Part shown: positions 15,203-23,450 of the stretch, piece by piece
How positions within the stretch are numbered: position 1 is the first letter of the stretch
Layout of the letters: each line of letters starts with the position of its first letter
Source: an uncultured Lachnospiraceae bacterium
Lineage (GTDB): Bacteria > Bacillota > Clostridia > Lachnospirales > Lachnospiraceae
NCBI GenBank assembly: GCA_947632515.1
Contig: CANRPO010000032.1
Span: 1-34,461, forward strand
DNA length: 34,461 nt
Reading direction: 5' to 3'
Notes under the pieces: generated by a model
Databases searched by the model: none
The model's input: the letters and a program-made list of their open reading frames with translations, nothing else
What the model was told of the DNA's origin: nothing
Translations under genes and position numbers: made by a program

Positions 15203-16513
15203 TCATTTCTCCATTTTCCAGAAAAACGCGCTGTAGGGGGGCAGTTCACTGCCGCCGCCAAAGTCGTGTTCTTCGCCGTTTATCAGATCTACGGCCAGAC
15301 CGCAGCCGGCGTCAAAATGCGCCGTGTAGCTCTCCGCGTCCGCGTTGATCGCCACAAGCACCCTCTCGTTGTCGCTCTTTCGCTCGAAGATACACTGTCT
15401 GTTTGTCAGAACCACCGAACGGAACGAGCCGTAGTTGAGCGCCTCGGAATTTTTCTTCGCCTCGGACAGCTTTCCGATCCACTCGCACAGATCGTTCCAC
15501 TCCGGTTTCTCGAAACATGCCCGCAAAGCCGGATCTCCCTCGCTCTTGTGCGCTTTCGCGCCCCACTCGCTCCCGTAGTATACGCACGGAATCCCCGGCA
15601 TGCCGAAACACAGGGCGTAGATGAGCGGCAGATGCTTCTCGTTGGTCAGGTTGCTTGCAATCCTGGTCACGTCATGGTTATCCACGAAGGACAGCATGTG
15701 CTTGCCCTTGTACAATGTCCAGTTCTCCGGGCCGAACTGTCTGAGCAGGGAATGATTGATCTCGAACATATTCATGCTGTTAAAGCTGGAGAACAAGCCT
15801 TTATAACACTCATAGTTAGTCGCAGAGTGCAGCATCCGGTCATTGACCATCTGGTTATAGTCGCCGTGCAGCATCTCGCCCAGCAGATAGAAGTCAGGCT
15901 TCAGCCCGTCCGTGAAAGCGCGCAGCCTTCTGACAAAGTCGTGGTCAAGACAGTAGGCAACGTCCAGGCGCAGCCCGTCTATGTCAAACTCCTCCACCCA
16001 GCCTCTGACGCTGTCAAGGATATGTCTGATCACATCCTCGTTGCGCAGGTTGAGTTTCACCAGATCGTAATTGCCTTCCCAGCCCTCATACCACAGGCCG
16101 TCGTTGTAGTTGGAATTGCCGTCGAAATTGATGTGGAACCAGTCTTTATAGGGCGACTCCCACCGTTTCTCAAGCACGTCCCGAAAGGCCCAAAAGCCTC
16201 TCCCCACATGGTTGAACACCCCGTCCAGCACTACCCTGATGCCGTTGTCATGGAGCGCCGCGCAGACTTCCTTAAAATCCTCGTTCGTGCCGAGCCTGCA
16301 GTCGATCGTGTGGTAGTCTCTCGTGTTGTAGCCGTGCGTGTCCGACTCGAACACCGGGGAAAAATAGATGGCGTTGATCCCCAGTCTCTTCATATGAGGG
16401 ATCCACTCCTTCACCTTTAGGATGCGGTGCGCAAGCTGTCCGTCATTCTCGAAAGGCGCTCCGCAGAATCCCAGCGGATAGATCTGATAGAAAACACTCT
16501 CAAAAGCCCACAT
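15203..16513 (-). CDS. Cytoplasmic GH13 alpha-glucan hydrolase (alpha-amylase/cyclomaltodextrinase-like)
   Basis: 436 residues without a signal peptide, so intracellular. The four GH13 regions are visible: DGVFNHVG (I), DGLRLDVAYCLD with the nucleophile Asp (II), YLLGEMLHG with the acid/base Glu (III) and LSFVDNHDVTR with the third Asp (IV). The opening MWAFESVFYQIYPLGFCGAP and the HTIDCRLGTNEDFK segment are typical of short clostridial alpha-glycosidases acting on maltodextrins, and IPCVYYGSEWG is the usual C-terminal barrel motif. It lacks the extra N-terminal domain of neopullulanase. The exact product (glucose, maltose or panose-type transfer) cannot be told. It has its own promoter with a palindromic operator and appears monocistronic. 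Confidence 0.9.
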   Translation of the reverse strand: MWAFESVFYQIYPLGFCGAPFENDGQLAHRILKVKEWIPHMKRLGINAIYFSPVFESDTHGYNTRDYHTIDCRLGTNEDFKEVCAALHDNGIRVVLDGVFNHVGRGFWAFRDVLEKRWESPYKDWFHINFDGNSNYNDGLWYEGWEGNYDLVKLNLRNEDVIRHILDSVRGWVEEFDIDGLRLDVAYCLDHDFVRRLRAFTDGLKPDFYLLGEMLHGDYNQMVNDRMLHSATNYECYKGLFSSFNSMNMFEINHSLLRQFGPENWTLYKGKHMLSFVDNHDVTRIASNLTNEKHLPLIYALCFGMPGIPCVYYGSEWGAKAHKSEGDPALRACFEKPEWNDLCEWIGKLSEAKKNSEALNYGSFRSVVLTNRQCIFERKSDNERVLVAINADAESYTAHFDAGCGLAVDLINGEEHDFGGGSELPPYSAFFWKMEK

Positions 16514-16581
16514 AGCATTTACTCCTCTTTTTTCATTGTTTTTCGTTCTATGATTCTATGGATTCAATTTCATGCCCTATC

Positions 16582-16610
16582 ATTTTACCATTGTTGACAA
16601 TGTTTTGCAA
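16582..16610 (-). promoter_or_regulatory. Promoter of the GH13 gene with an internal palindromic operator
   Basis: On the minus strand TTGCAA (16605-16610), 17 bases, TAAAAT (16582-16587). The spacer holds CATTGT-CA-ACAATG (16589-16602), a perfect six-base inverted repeat, so a dimeric repressor could block the promoter. A LacI/MalR- or GntR-type sugar regulator is plausible but none is encoded nearby. Confidence 0.7.
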
Positions 16611-16857
16611 AGAACATTTCTATTGACCGGTCAGGTACTTTTTTGATGAACAAAAAAGCGTTTCCTCCCGACTTTTCCACATCTTTTTATGTAAAAACTT
16701 ATAAAAACCGTCTTTAAATGCCAAAGAAATCCCCAATTTCCACAAAGTTATCCACATCGACACCTTCGTCATTTTCATATGACCGCTGTTTCATTTTGAC
16801 AAAATAAAATGTTTTTTTTCAAAATTTCGTATCATTATTTTGACAATTTTCTTATTT
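16611..16857. other. AT-rich spacer upstream of the GH13 gene
   Basis: This completes the 344-base gap between the GH13 start and the helicase stop. I see no gene. It holds A/T-run hairpins, including TTTTTTG-ATGAA-CAAAAAA near 16640-16660, and one perfect DnaA-box-like word TTATCCACA (16748-16756) with two near matches (TTTTCCACA, ATTTCCACA). No convincing terminator of the helicase gene is visible. Confidence 0.5.
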
Positions 16858-19317
16858 TCACAGCCACTCGTCCCAGAATCGCTCCACTCTATGACCGATT
16901 TGGTCAACTCGAACAATCTCATAATTCCGCCATTCGCGCGGAAACAATCTTCCGTAAGCGGCGCTTAAGAATCGCTCGTCCAAAAGCGCCACAATCCCGA
17001 AGTCATCTGCGGTGCGAATGACTCTCCCCGCCGCCTGCAGCACTTTGTTCATGCCCGGATAACGGTAGGCATAATCAAAACCGTTCTCTCCCCACCCGTC
17101 AAAATACTGCTTGAGCAGTTCCCGTTCGCTGCACACCTGAGGCAGTCCCGTCCCCACGATGATGGCCCCGATCAGGCTGTCGTTCTTCAGATCGATGCCC
17201 TCGCTGAAAATGCCGCCCATCACGCAGAAACCAAGCAGGCTCTTCTCCTCTTCCATCTCAATGTCCATTTGAATCAGCGCGTTCAGGTCGCAGTCCTCAT
17301 TTCCCGTGAAACGGTTTAAAAATGCCTCTCTGGCCTGCTCGTTCATGTGATCCTCCTGCACGACGCACTCCACCGCCTCGTCGGCATTGAAGTATCGCAT
17401 GTAGATTTCATGGACTTGCCGCAGAAATGCGTGGGAGGGGAAGAACGCCATGTAGTTTCCGTGACGTTTGCAGATCACCTCATGAATGTAGGCGGCGATA
17501 CGATAGTATTCCTCATCGTTTCGGCGCGTGTACTTGCTGGTCACATCGCTGCCGACGTAGAGGCCCAGTTTTTCCGGTCGAAAGACAGACCTTGCGTACA
17601 CCTCATAGTCCCCCTCGTCTGCCCCCAGAAGTTTCTTATAATACTGGATGGGCAGAAGAGTGGCCGAGAACAGGATCGTACTTCTCCCCCGCATCATGCA
17701 CTCCCGCAGATTTTTCGCCGGATTCACGCAGAACAGTTTCAGGACAAAATCGCCGTCCGACTGCAGCTGCGTGTAGATTATGTAATTCTCATCCACAAGC
17801 TCGTACATGGCAAGGAAGTGTGAGATCTCAAAATAAAACTCCAAGATGTCCTTCCGCACGGGGCTGTCCTCGTGATCCTCCAGATAATCGTCGATGGCCG
17901 CGCCAAGCCTTGTCAGAGCGCGCACAAAATCGTCTATGTATTCCACCACCCTGTATGTGTCGCACTCTCTTTTCAGCGCAAGCATCTCCCTGTTGCACCT
18001 GTCCAGGTTCTTAGCGATCCGCTCGTCATACGCCTTGACCGTCTTTTTCAGCCGTAAGAAATCCTCCTTGCAGAGAAGGGCGCTGTACATATCTCTGCCG
18101 CGCTCCACCAGATTGTGCGCCTCATCCACGAGAAAGACATACTCGCCCCGCACTCCCTCCGCAAAAAACCTGCGCAGATACACATGCGGGTCGAAGAGAT
18201 AGTTGTAATCGCAAATGATACCGTCGGCAAAGAGGCTCATGTCCAGACACATTTCAAACGGACAGACGCTGTGCTTTTTCGCATACTCCTCGATCGTCTC
18301 CCTGTTGTAGACGTCCTCGTGGGTGAGCAGATCATAGAGCGCGTCGTTGATCCTGTCGTAATGCCCTTTGGCGTAGGGGCAGTATTCAGGATTGCACTCC
18401 GTCTCCCCCATAAAGCAGATCTTTTCCTTAGCCGTCAGCACCACGCTCTTGAACTTTAAGCCGTGCCCGCGCAGCAGGGCAAACGTCTGATCCGCCACCG
18501 TGCGGGTGATCGTCTTCGCCGTCAGGTAGAAAATTTTGCCGCACAAGCCCTCTCCCACGGCTTTCACCGCCGGGAACACCGTGGAGATGGTTTTGCCCAC
18601 TCCCGTCGGCGCTTCGATAAACAGCTTGCGCTTGTGGTAGATCGTCCGATACACATAGGAGACTAATTCTTTCTGGCCCTCCCGATAATCAAACGGGAAC
18701 TGCAGCGCCCTGATCGAAACTTGGCGCTCCTTCCGCCATACGAAATCGTAGTCCGCCCACCGACGGTACTGCGCCATCACACCGGCGAACCACTCGCGCA
18801 GCTCCGCCGCCGTATATTCATAATGAAAGTATCGAATCTCCTCCGTCTCCATGTGGCAATAGGTCATGCGCACGCGCACGGCGGGCAGTCCCATCTTCTC
18901 CGCGAGGATAAATGCATAGCACTTGGCCTGCGCCAGATGGACCGGGACAGGTTCTTTCATTTTTTTCAGATCGTGGAAAGTACCCTTGATCTCGTCGACC
19001 GTCACCGTTACATTTTTCGCCTGCTCTGCCGCCGATCTGTTATCCGTCAATTCGGGGACGGCGCTCACATCCCCCGACGTCTCGACAATGACGCCGTCCG
19101 CTCTGCCCTCGATCAAAATATCGTACTCGCCCGCAGGATAGCGGTAGCTGAGCGCGACCTCCGCATGATATTCCGGCCCCATACGGCGCTGGATCATGCG
19201 GTGGATCCTGCCGCCCTCCTGCATGGCATTCTCGGCGGAGACTGCTTTTCGATTGTCAATATTGCCGGAGCGCAAGATAAACTCCACCAGCCCTCTGACC
19301 GAAATTCGTATTTCCAT
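16858..19317 (-). CDS. Rad3/DinG-type DNA helicase with N-terminal PD-(D/E)XK nuclease domain
   Basis: About 819 residues. The first 180 form a Cas4/RecB-like nuclease domain: Asp74 in GRADG, Glu109 and Lys111 in VDEIKG, and the QAKCYAF motif (130-136). The superfamily 2 helicase follows: the Q-like segment YREGQKELV, Walker A APTGVGKT (about 236-243), an iron-sulphur cysteine set (CFMGETECNPEYCPYAKG, then SVCPFEMCLD), DEAH box VDEAHNL, and C-terminal motifs FSATLLP, GGIFSEGIDL and QAAGRVIRT. It should unwind DNA 5' to 3' and probably also cut it, in repair or recombination. The start at 19317 was chosen over the ATG 18 bases upstream because GGAG lies eight bases before it. A strong terminator ends only about 17 bases before the start codon. 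The family (COG1199) is clear. Confidence 0.9.
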   Translation of the reverse strand: MEIRISVRGLVEFILRSGNIDNRKAVSAENAMQEGGRIHRMIQRRMGPEYHAEVALSYRYPAGEYDILIEGRADGVIVETSGDVSAVPELTDNRSAAEQAKNVTVTVDEIKGTFHDLKKMKEPVPVHLAQAKCYAFILAEKMGLPAVRVRMTYCHMETEEIRYFHYEYTAAELREWFAGVMAQYRRWADYDFVWRKERQVSIRALQFPFDYREGQKELVSYVYRTIYHKRKLFIEAPTGVGKTISTVFPAVKAVGEGLCGKIFYLTAKTITRTVADQTFALLRGHGLKFKSVVLTAKEKICFMGETECNPEYCPYAKGHYDRINDALYDLLTHEDVYNRETIEEYAKKHSVCPFEMCLDMSLFADGIICDYNYLFDPHVYLRRFFAEGVRGEYVFLVDEAHNLVERGRDMYSALLCKEDFLRLKKTVKAYDERIAKNLDRCNREMLALKRECDTYRVVEYIDDFVRALTRLGAAIDDYLEDHEDSPVRKDILEFYFEISHFLAMYELVDENYIIYTQLQSDGDFVLKLFCVNPAKNLRECMMRGRSTILFSATLLPIQYYKKLLGADEGDYEVYARSVFRPEKLGLYVGSDVTSKYTRRNDEEYYRIAAYIHEVICKRHGNYMAFFPSHAFLRQVHEIYMRYFNADEAVECVVQEDHMNEQAREAFLNRFTGNEDCDLNALIQMDIEMEEEKSLLGFCVMGGIFSEGIDLKNDSLIGAIIVGTGLPQVCSERELLKQYFDGWGENGFDYAYRYPGMNKVLQAAGRVIRTADDFGIVALLDERFLSAAYGRLFPREWRNYEIVRVDQIGHRVERFWDEWL

Positions 19318-19333
19318 AGCCTCTTCTCCATAC

Positions 19334-19376
19334 AAAAACTCCCTATCAGGATATTGCGTTATCCCAGATAGGGAGT
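19334..19376 (-). terminator. Strong intrinsic terminator between the HPr-like gene and the helicase gene
   Basis: On the minus strand ACTCCCTATC pairs perfectly with GATAGGGAGT, and inside it GGATA-ACGCAA-TATCC forms a further five pairs. TTTTTG follows. It lies 27 bases after the HPr-like stop and about 17 bases before the helicase ATG, so it ends the HPr-like transcript and may also attenuate the helicase gene. Confidence 0.88.
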
Positions 19377-19403
19377 CAATGTCGTAAGTTCCTTCCGGAT
19401 CTA

Positions 19404-19628
19404 TTATGAAGCCGCCGCAAACTTGTTGAGATAATTCTCAAACTCCGCGTCGTAACCGTGACAGGACACGGTCAGCACCTGATTGAAATTGAGCCCCAAC
19501 ACACCGATGAGTGATTTGGCATCTACCGTAAAGCTATTGTAGGAGATGTCAACGTCAAAGATGCACTTCGTTGCAGCTAAAACAAAGTCCTTCACTTCGT
19601 CCGGTCTTAATTTGATTTTGTGTTGCAT
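19404..19628 (-). CDS. HPr-like protein lacking the active-site histidine (Crh-like)
   Basis: 74 residues, slightly shorter than HPr (about 88). The C-terminal two-thirds fit HPr well: DISYNSFTVDAKSLIGVLGL matches the HPr helix around the regulatory serine (AKSIMGVL-type, Ser39 here), then QVLTVSCHGYD. The N-terminal strand that should hold the phosphorylatable histidine (GLHARPA) reads IKLRPDEVKDF, with no histidine, so it cannot take phosphate from Enzyme I. Like Crh it may act only through the serine, but it may also have lost both roles. The start at 19628 was chosen for its AAGGAAGG site; the ORF runs 25 codons further upstream across the promoter. It has its own promoter and terminator, so it is a single-gene unit. 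Confidence 0.8.
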   Translation of the reverse strand: MQHKIKLRPDEVKDFVLAATKCIFDVDISYNSFTVDAKSLIGVLGLNFNQVLTVSCHGYDAEFENYLNKFAAAS

Positions 19629-19704
19629 AACATTCACCTTCCTTTTCCATTTATGCATGCAAAAGGCACACATAGAAAATGTTTTCTTTCTCCTCGTTGA
19701 CATG

Positions 19705-19732
19705 ATTATACTCTTTTCATTCCATTTGTAAA
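19705..19732 (-). promoter_or_regulatory. Sigma-A-type promoter of the HPr-like gene
   Basis: On the minus strand TTTACA (19727-19732), 16 bases, TATAAT (19705-19710). The start near 19698 gives a leader of about 70 bases. Confidence 0.82.
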
Positions 19733-19766
19733 GTGGTTTTTTATTTCGTCCGAAATTGTTCGGTTG

Positions 19767-20531
19767 TCAAAACTCAACCGTGTACTCCCTGAAACGAAGC
19801 GGGAACATCTGCCTCTGCAAGTCCCTGTTTTCGCGCTCTTGAATGCCGATCGTCCTGTGAAACAGGCAGAACAATTCCTGATATTTTTCCTCATCGGACG
19901 ACCACTTGAGCGACTCTGTGGGAAAATCTTCCATATCCGAGACCAGATACCACTCCCGTCCCGCCTGATGTACGCCAAACAGACCGCGGCCCTCGTCATG
20001 GATCATAAAATTTTCCGTTGAAAGCCTGTCGGCAAAGTGCGGCATGATAAAAGGCAGCACATTGTTCTGCGGCCCGATCCTCGCATAGAGGATCCTCTGT
20101 TCCAGCTCCCGAAACCTCAGAAACTCGATCTCCTGATGGGTTTCATTGGCGGTTCGTCTCGCCAGCTCGAAACACTTTGCAACGTGAGGATTGCGCAGAT
20201 TCTCCATCGTCCTTCTGCCATTTCCCACTGTGATGCCATCCACCACTGTCCGATAGACTGCCTCTCCCTTGTCTGCGTCGCGCGAGGCCGCCGCCTGACA
20301 AAGCTGCAGATACGCTTCCTCGCCGAGCCTGTTTCTGAGTGTTCTTATCACTTTCTCAGTTTTGCCAAAATCCGCAATACTATGCAGATAGACCGCGAAC
20401 AATCTGTAATTGTCTTCTTCGCCGATCTGTATGTGAATATGTTCATGCCCTTCCCGCAAGGCGTAAGCGTCATAGACCGCCGTAAAAATGCCTTCTATGG
20501 AATCCTCGCAGATAATGTATTTTTCTTCCAT
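19767..20531 (-). CDS. TIGR03915-type putative DNA metabolism protein
   Basis: 254 residues, no membrane segment. It fits the family of proteins encoded next to the radical-SAM protein TIGR03916: opening MEEKYIICEDSIEGIFTAVY with a following YDAYALREGHEH, a central RTMENLRNPHVAKCFELARR, and the typical C-terminal NFMIHDEGRGLFGVHQAGRE then WYLVS. In other bacteria this domain can be fused to a uracil-DNA-glycosylase-like domain; this protein is too short to carry one and none is seen nearby. It lies 137 bases after the radical-SAM gene on the same strand. The gap contains two intercistronic hairpins (CGCAGAC/GTCTGCG and CCGGC-ATACTTA-GCCGG in minus-strand sense) without U-runs. The pair is predicted to act on DNA, but the reaction is unknown. 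Confidence 0.85.
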   Translation of the reverse strand: MEEKYIICEDSIEGIFTAVYDAYALREGHEHIHIQIGEEDNYRLFAVYLHSIADFGKTEKVIRTLRNRLGEEAYLQLCQAAASRDADKGEAVYRTVVDGITVGNGRRTMENLRNPHVAKCFELARRTANETHQEIEFLRFRELEQRILYARIGPQNNVLPFIMPHFADRLSTENFMIHDEGRGLFGVHQAGREWYLVSDMEDFPTESLKWSSDEEKYQELFCLFHRTIGIQERENRDLQRQMFPLRFREYTVEF

Positions 20532-20668
20532 ATAGATCCTTCCCGCCCGACTTTCGTTTTCGTTTTGTTTCTGCCGTCCCGCCTCTTCCTTTTGCCGTTA
20601 TCTCCATGATCGCAGAGACGGAGCCGGCTAAGTATGCCGGGCGCAGACTGTCCGGGTCCGGGTCTGCG

Positions 20669-21988
20669 TTACCCTGACAGCGCGCCATAATCAGCGAGAG
20701 ACATCTGCCGATAGACTCTGCCGTCCGCCATAAAGGGCAGTTTCTCGCCCCGTCCCGACTGATTCTGATAGATCAGGTTCCGCACGATATAGTCCTCGTC
20801 GATCTTCGTCGGGTACATCATCCTGCCGCCGCAGATGATAAAATACAGCGCGCGTTTCAAAACCACGCCCATCTTCTTCAGATCGTCAAAAGTCAGATTT
20901 CCAAACCGCCGCGCCGCCACGATACGCCTGGCGCTCTTCACGCCCACCCCCGGAATCCGAAGCAGCGTGCGGTAATCCGCGCGGTTGACCTCCACCGGAA
21001 ACAGTTCCAAGTGCCGCACGGCCCAATCCGCCTTGGGGTCGATGGCCAGATTAAAATTCGGCCGTTCCTCGGTCAAAAGTTCATCCACCGTAAAATCATA
21101 AAAGCGCAAAAGCCAGTCCGCCTGATAAAGCCTGTGCTCCCTGAGTAGCGGCGGCCCGCCTGCGGCAGCCGGGAGCTCCTTATCTTCGTTCACGTTTACG
21201 AACGCAGAATAGTATACCCTTTTTAATGAAAATTTATCATATAGATTCTCCGCCACCGACATGATCTGATAATCGCTCTCCGGCAAGGCCCCGATCACCA
21301 TCTGCGTGGACTGCCCCGCCTCGCAGAAGTGCGGCGCATGGCGGTACAGGGCAAGCTCGTTCTGATTGGCCGCGATGCCGTTCTGGATCTGCCGCATCGG
21401 TTTCAGGATATTTTTGCGATGTTTGTTCGGCGCCATCTCCTTAAGTCCCTCCGCCGTCGCCATCTCCAGATTCACGCTCATGCGGTCCGCAAGAAACCCC
21501 GCCCGCTGTATGAGCGCGGCGTCCGCTCCCGGTATGGCCTTCACATGGATATACCCCTGAAAGCGGTGCACCGTGCGCAGCTTGTGCAGCGTCTCGCAGA
21601 TCAGCTCCATCGTGTAGTTGGGACTGTACAGGATGCCCGAGCTTAAGAACAAACCTTCTATATAATTACGCCGGTAAAACTCCATCGTCAGATTGCAGAC
21701 CTCGTCCGGCGTGAACGACGCGCGCGGCACGTCGTTAGAGCGCCTGTTGATACAGTAGCGGCAGTCATAGACACACTCGTTGGTAAACAGAATTTTAAGC
21801 AGCGAGATACACCTTCCATCTGCCGCAAAGCTGTGGCAGATGCCCGCCGCAACCGTGTTGCCGATCCCCGTGCCGTCGTTCTTCCTCGACGAACCGCTGG
21901 AACTGCACGACACGTCGTACTTGGCGGCGTCCGCAAGAATCTTCAGTTTTTCCATGACCGACATCTGCGGCGCGATCCTCATCTCCAT
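20669..21988 (-). CDS. Putative DNA modification/repair radical SAM protein (TIGR03916-type)
   Basis: 439 residues. The radical-SAM cluster motif is CVYDCRYC (CxxxCxxC; about residues 71-78), followed by a TIM-barrel: EGLFLSSGILYSPNYTMELI, YIHVKAIPGADAALI, DRMSVNLEMATAEGL and KRVYYSAFVNVNEDKELPA. The PPLLREHRLYQADWLLRFY segment is diagnostic of the family. The C-terminus has a helix-hairpin-helix DNA-binding motif, LLRIPGVGVKSARRIVAAR, so the enzyme probably works on DNA. AAAGGAG lies 11 bases before the ATG. It has a promoter at 22098-22126, and the TIGR03915 gene follows. The radical-SAM identity and HhH motif are seen directly; the substrate is unknown. Confidence 0.9.
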   Translation of the reverse strand: MEMRIAPQMSVMEKLKILADAAKYDVSCSSSGSSRKNDGTGIGNTVAAGICHSFAADGRCISLLKILFTNECVYDCRYCINRRSNDVPRASFTPDEVCNLTMEFYRRNYIEGLFLSSGILYSPNYTMELICETLHKLRTVHRFQGYIHVKAIPGADAALIQRAGFLADRMSVNLEMATAEGLKEMAPNKHRKNILKPMRQIQNGIAANQNELALYRHAPHFCEAGQSTQMVIGALPESDYQIMSVAENLYDKFSLKRVYYSAFVNVNEDKELPAAAGGPPLLREHRLYQADWLLRFYDFTVDELLTEERPNFNLAIDPKADWAVRHLELFPVEVNRADYRTLLRIPGVGVKSARRIVAARRFGNLTFDDLKKMGVVLKRALYFIICGGRMMYPTKIDEDYIVRNLIYQNQSGRGEKLPFMADGRVYRQMSLADYGALSG

Positions 21989-22097
21989 CTATCACAGCGC
22001 TCCTTTCCCACCATATCCGTCTCCGCCTGCGGCGCCACATTTCGTATGTCTTCTGCTCTGCGCCCGCCCATGCGGGAACATATGTTCGGTTAAACAT

Positions 22098-22126
22098 AGT
22101 GTAACACACTTTGCCGGATTTGGCAA
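22098..22126 (-). promoter_or_regulatory. Promoter of the radical-SAM gene
   Basis: On the minus strand TTGCCA (22121-22126), 17 bases, TACACT (22098-22103). The -10 is the right half of a small palindrome AGTGT-GTT-ACACT, and the -35 starts TTGCC-AAATCC-GGCAA, either of which could bind a regulator. Confidence 0.6.
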
Positions 22127-22174
22127 GGAAATGAAAAAAAGTCTGCTTATTAGATTTTTCCTGAAATTCAAACA

Positions 22175-22204
22175 GCGGCGGAAACTCCTAAAAAGTTCCG
22201 CCGC
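22175..22204 (-). terminator. Hairpin downstream of the Rpn-like gene
   Basis: GCGGCGGAA-ACT and AG-TTCCGCCGC pair over 11 bases with one bulge. It lies 41 bases after the stop of the gene at 22245-23225. The following minus-strand bases (TGTTTGAATTT) are only moderately U-rich, so termination is likely but not certain. Confidence 0.65.
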
Positions 22205-22244
22205 CTTTGCCCCTTTCCTGCCGTGATAACCAACCGAAGATCAC

Positions 22245-23225
22245 CTATCTCACGGCAAGCTCTTGATCGATGGTCTCCAACAAAGACTGCCGTTCTTCCT
22301 CGGGTATACACAGCGCACTGATTGCCTCCTCCGCGCTCAGTTTTAACGTTTTCATCAGATTCATCACGGCCTGCACCCACATTTTCTGCCGCGTTTCCTG
22401 CACTGCCTGTTCCCTGATTCCTTCGCCCAAGTTACACATAATGTTCGCCTCCTCACTCATCGCTGCCGTCATCGGAATGTCGAATTCTTTCTCCAGTATC
22501 GCCTTCTTCGCATCCGGTTTCGCCTCTGCGGATAACAGAATATCCAGCAGACGTAAGATCGGTCTGCCCGCAGCCTGTGCGTTTCCGAGTCCGAGCATGA
22601 TGACGGTCATCAGGTCATAGTTGCTTTTTTTCTCTTTGACCGCACCTATAATATTTTTTTCCGAAATACTGTACTCGGTAATAGTATTTTCTCTTTCTTT
22701 GCCTACATTCATCTGTATCCAGATGGAATAGACCTTGCGTATCTTCTCGTAGCGGCTGTTTGCAAAAACCGTGTTCTTCTGTGCCGAGATCATGCGGCTC
22801 CCATAGTAGATCGCCCGCTTGATGAGAGGATAGGAGGTTTTATCGCTTTTCTGCGCCTCCACGTTGATGATCAGCTGTACCGGCTCCTTTGTGTCCGGCA
22901 CAACGGCCACGAAACGGATGTCATAGTACACCCTGCCTTCCCTGACTGAATTGTCCTCCGTGTTCCTGCCTTCGATCCTGCCGCCGGTGCCCTCCGCATC
23001 GTCGGGGTCGTCCCGATCCACGGCGGTAACGGCTACTGCCGGGTCTCCTTCAATGCACTCTCTCATGATCCGTCTCACGGAATACGGTTGAAATTCATCC
23101 ACGCACTCTTTTAAGATCCATGCGAGGATAATCTTCTCGGACAAAAGCCGTTTTACACAGGCGTCGTACTGCGCCTCCCGCCCTGTAGTGTCGATGGTCT
23201 GTGCGACCACGCTCTGTAGTGACAT
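22245..23225 (-). CDS. Rpn-like PD-(D/E)XK nuclease-family protein
   Basis: About 326 residues. It matches the Lachnospiraceae Rpn/PDDEXK-transposase-like family: REAQYDACVKRLLSEKIILA, WILKECVDEFQPYS, IEGDPAVAV, a linker, then the nuclease core YYDIRFVAVVPDTKE and VQLIINVEAQKSDKTSYPLI, followed by RAIYYGSRMISAQK and SIWIQMNVGKER. The active-site ExK is EAQ here, as is common in this family. The C-terminal third is helical. Start at 23225 because AAAGGAAGG lies just upstream; the ORF opens 52 codons earlier without a site and across AT-rich promoter-like DNA. Rpn proteins are recombination-promoting nucleases linked to mobile DNA or phage defence. No transposon ends are seen around it. Confidence 0.82.
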   Translation of the reverse strand: MSLQSVVAQTIDTTGREAQYDACVKRLLSEKIILAWILKECVDEFQPYSVRRIMRECIEGDPAVAVTAVDRDDPDDAEGTGGRIEGRNTEDNSVREGRVYYDIRFVAVVPDTKEPVQLIINVEAQKSDKTSYPLIKRAIYYGSRMISAQKNTVFANSRYEKIRKVYSIWIQMNVGKERENTITEYSISEKNIIGAVKEKKSNYDLMTVIMLGLGNAQAAGRPILRLLDILLSAEAKPDAKKAILEKEFDIPMTAAMSEEANIMCNLGEGIREQAVQETRQKMWVQAVMNLMKTLKLSAEEAISALCIPEEERQSLLETIDQELAVR

Positions 23226-23388
23226 ACACCTTCCTTTCCCATTCTCTCCGCTATCATCATACCGCAAAAAACACCGCCGTACAATGTTGTTTTTGAAAAT
23301 ACCCCAAAACGTCGGATTTTTCCGGAATGCGAATTTTAGTGTATTTCGATATAAACTTTTCACAACATATCTGTCTTCCATTTTTCCC

Positions 23389-23417
23389 TTGATTTCTCAC
23401 CCCAAAAGCGGTTAAAT
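23389..23417 (+). promoter_or_regulatory. Possible promoter of asnA
   Basis: TTGATT (23389-23394), 17 bases, TTAAAT (23412-23417), 34 bases before the asnA ATG. Both boxes are imperfect, but this is the only reasonable pair in the gap. No T-box or other leader fits in so short a space. Confidence 0.45.
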
Positions 23418-23450
23418 AATATTGATAAATATAGAAACGAGGTTTTCCTG

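Noticed and set aside
15266..16420. A 384-codon plus-strand frame over the GH13 gene
   Set aside because: Antisense to all four conserved GH13 regions; no ribosome binding site.
16748..16756. A perfect DnaA-box word (TTATCCACA) with two near matches, as a possible replication origin
   Set aside because: A single perfect box is expected by chance in AT-rich DNA, there is no box cluster with a clear unwinding region, and no dnaA, dnaN or other origin genes are present.
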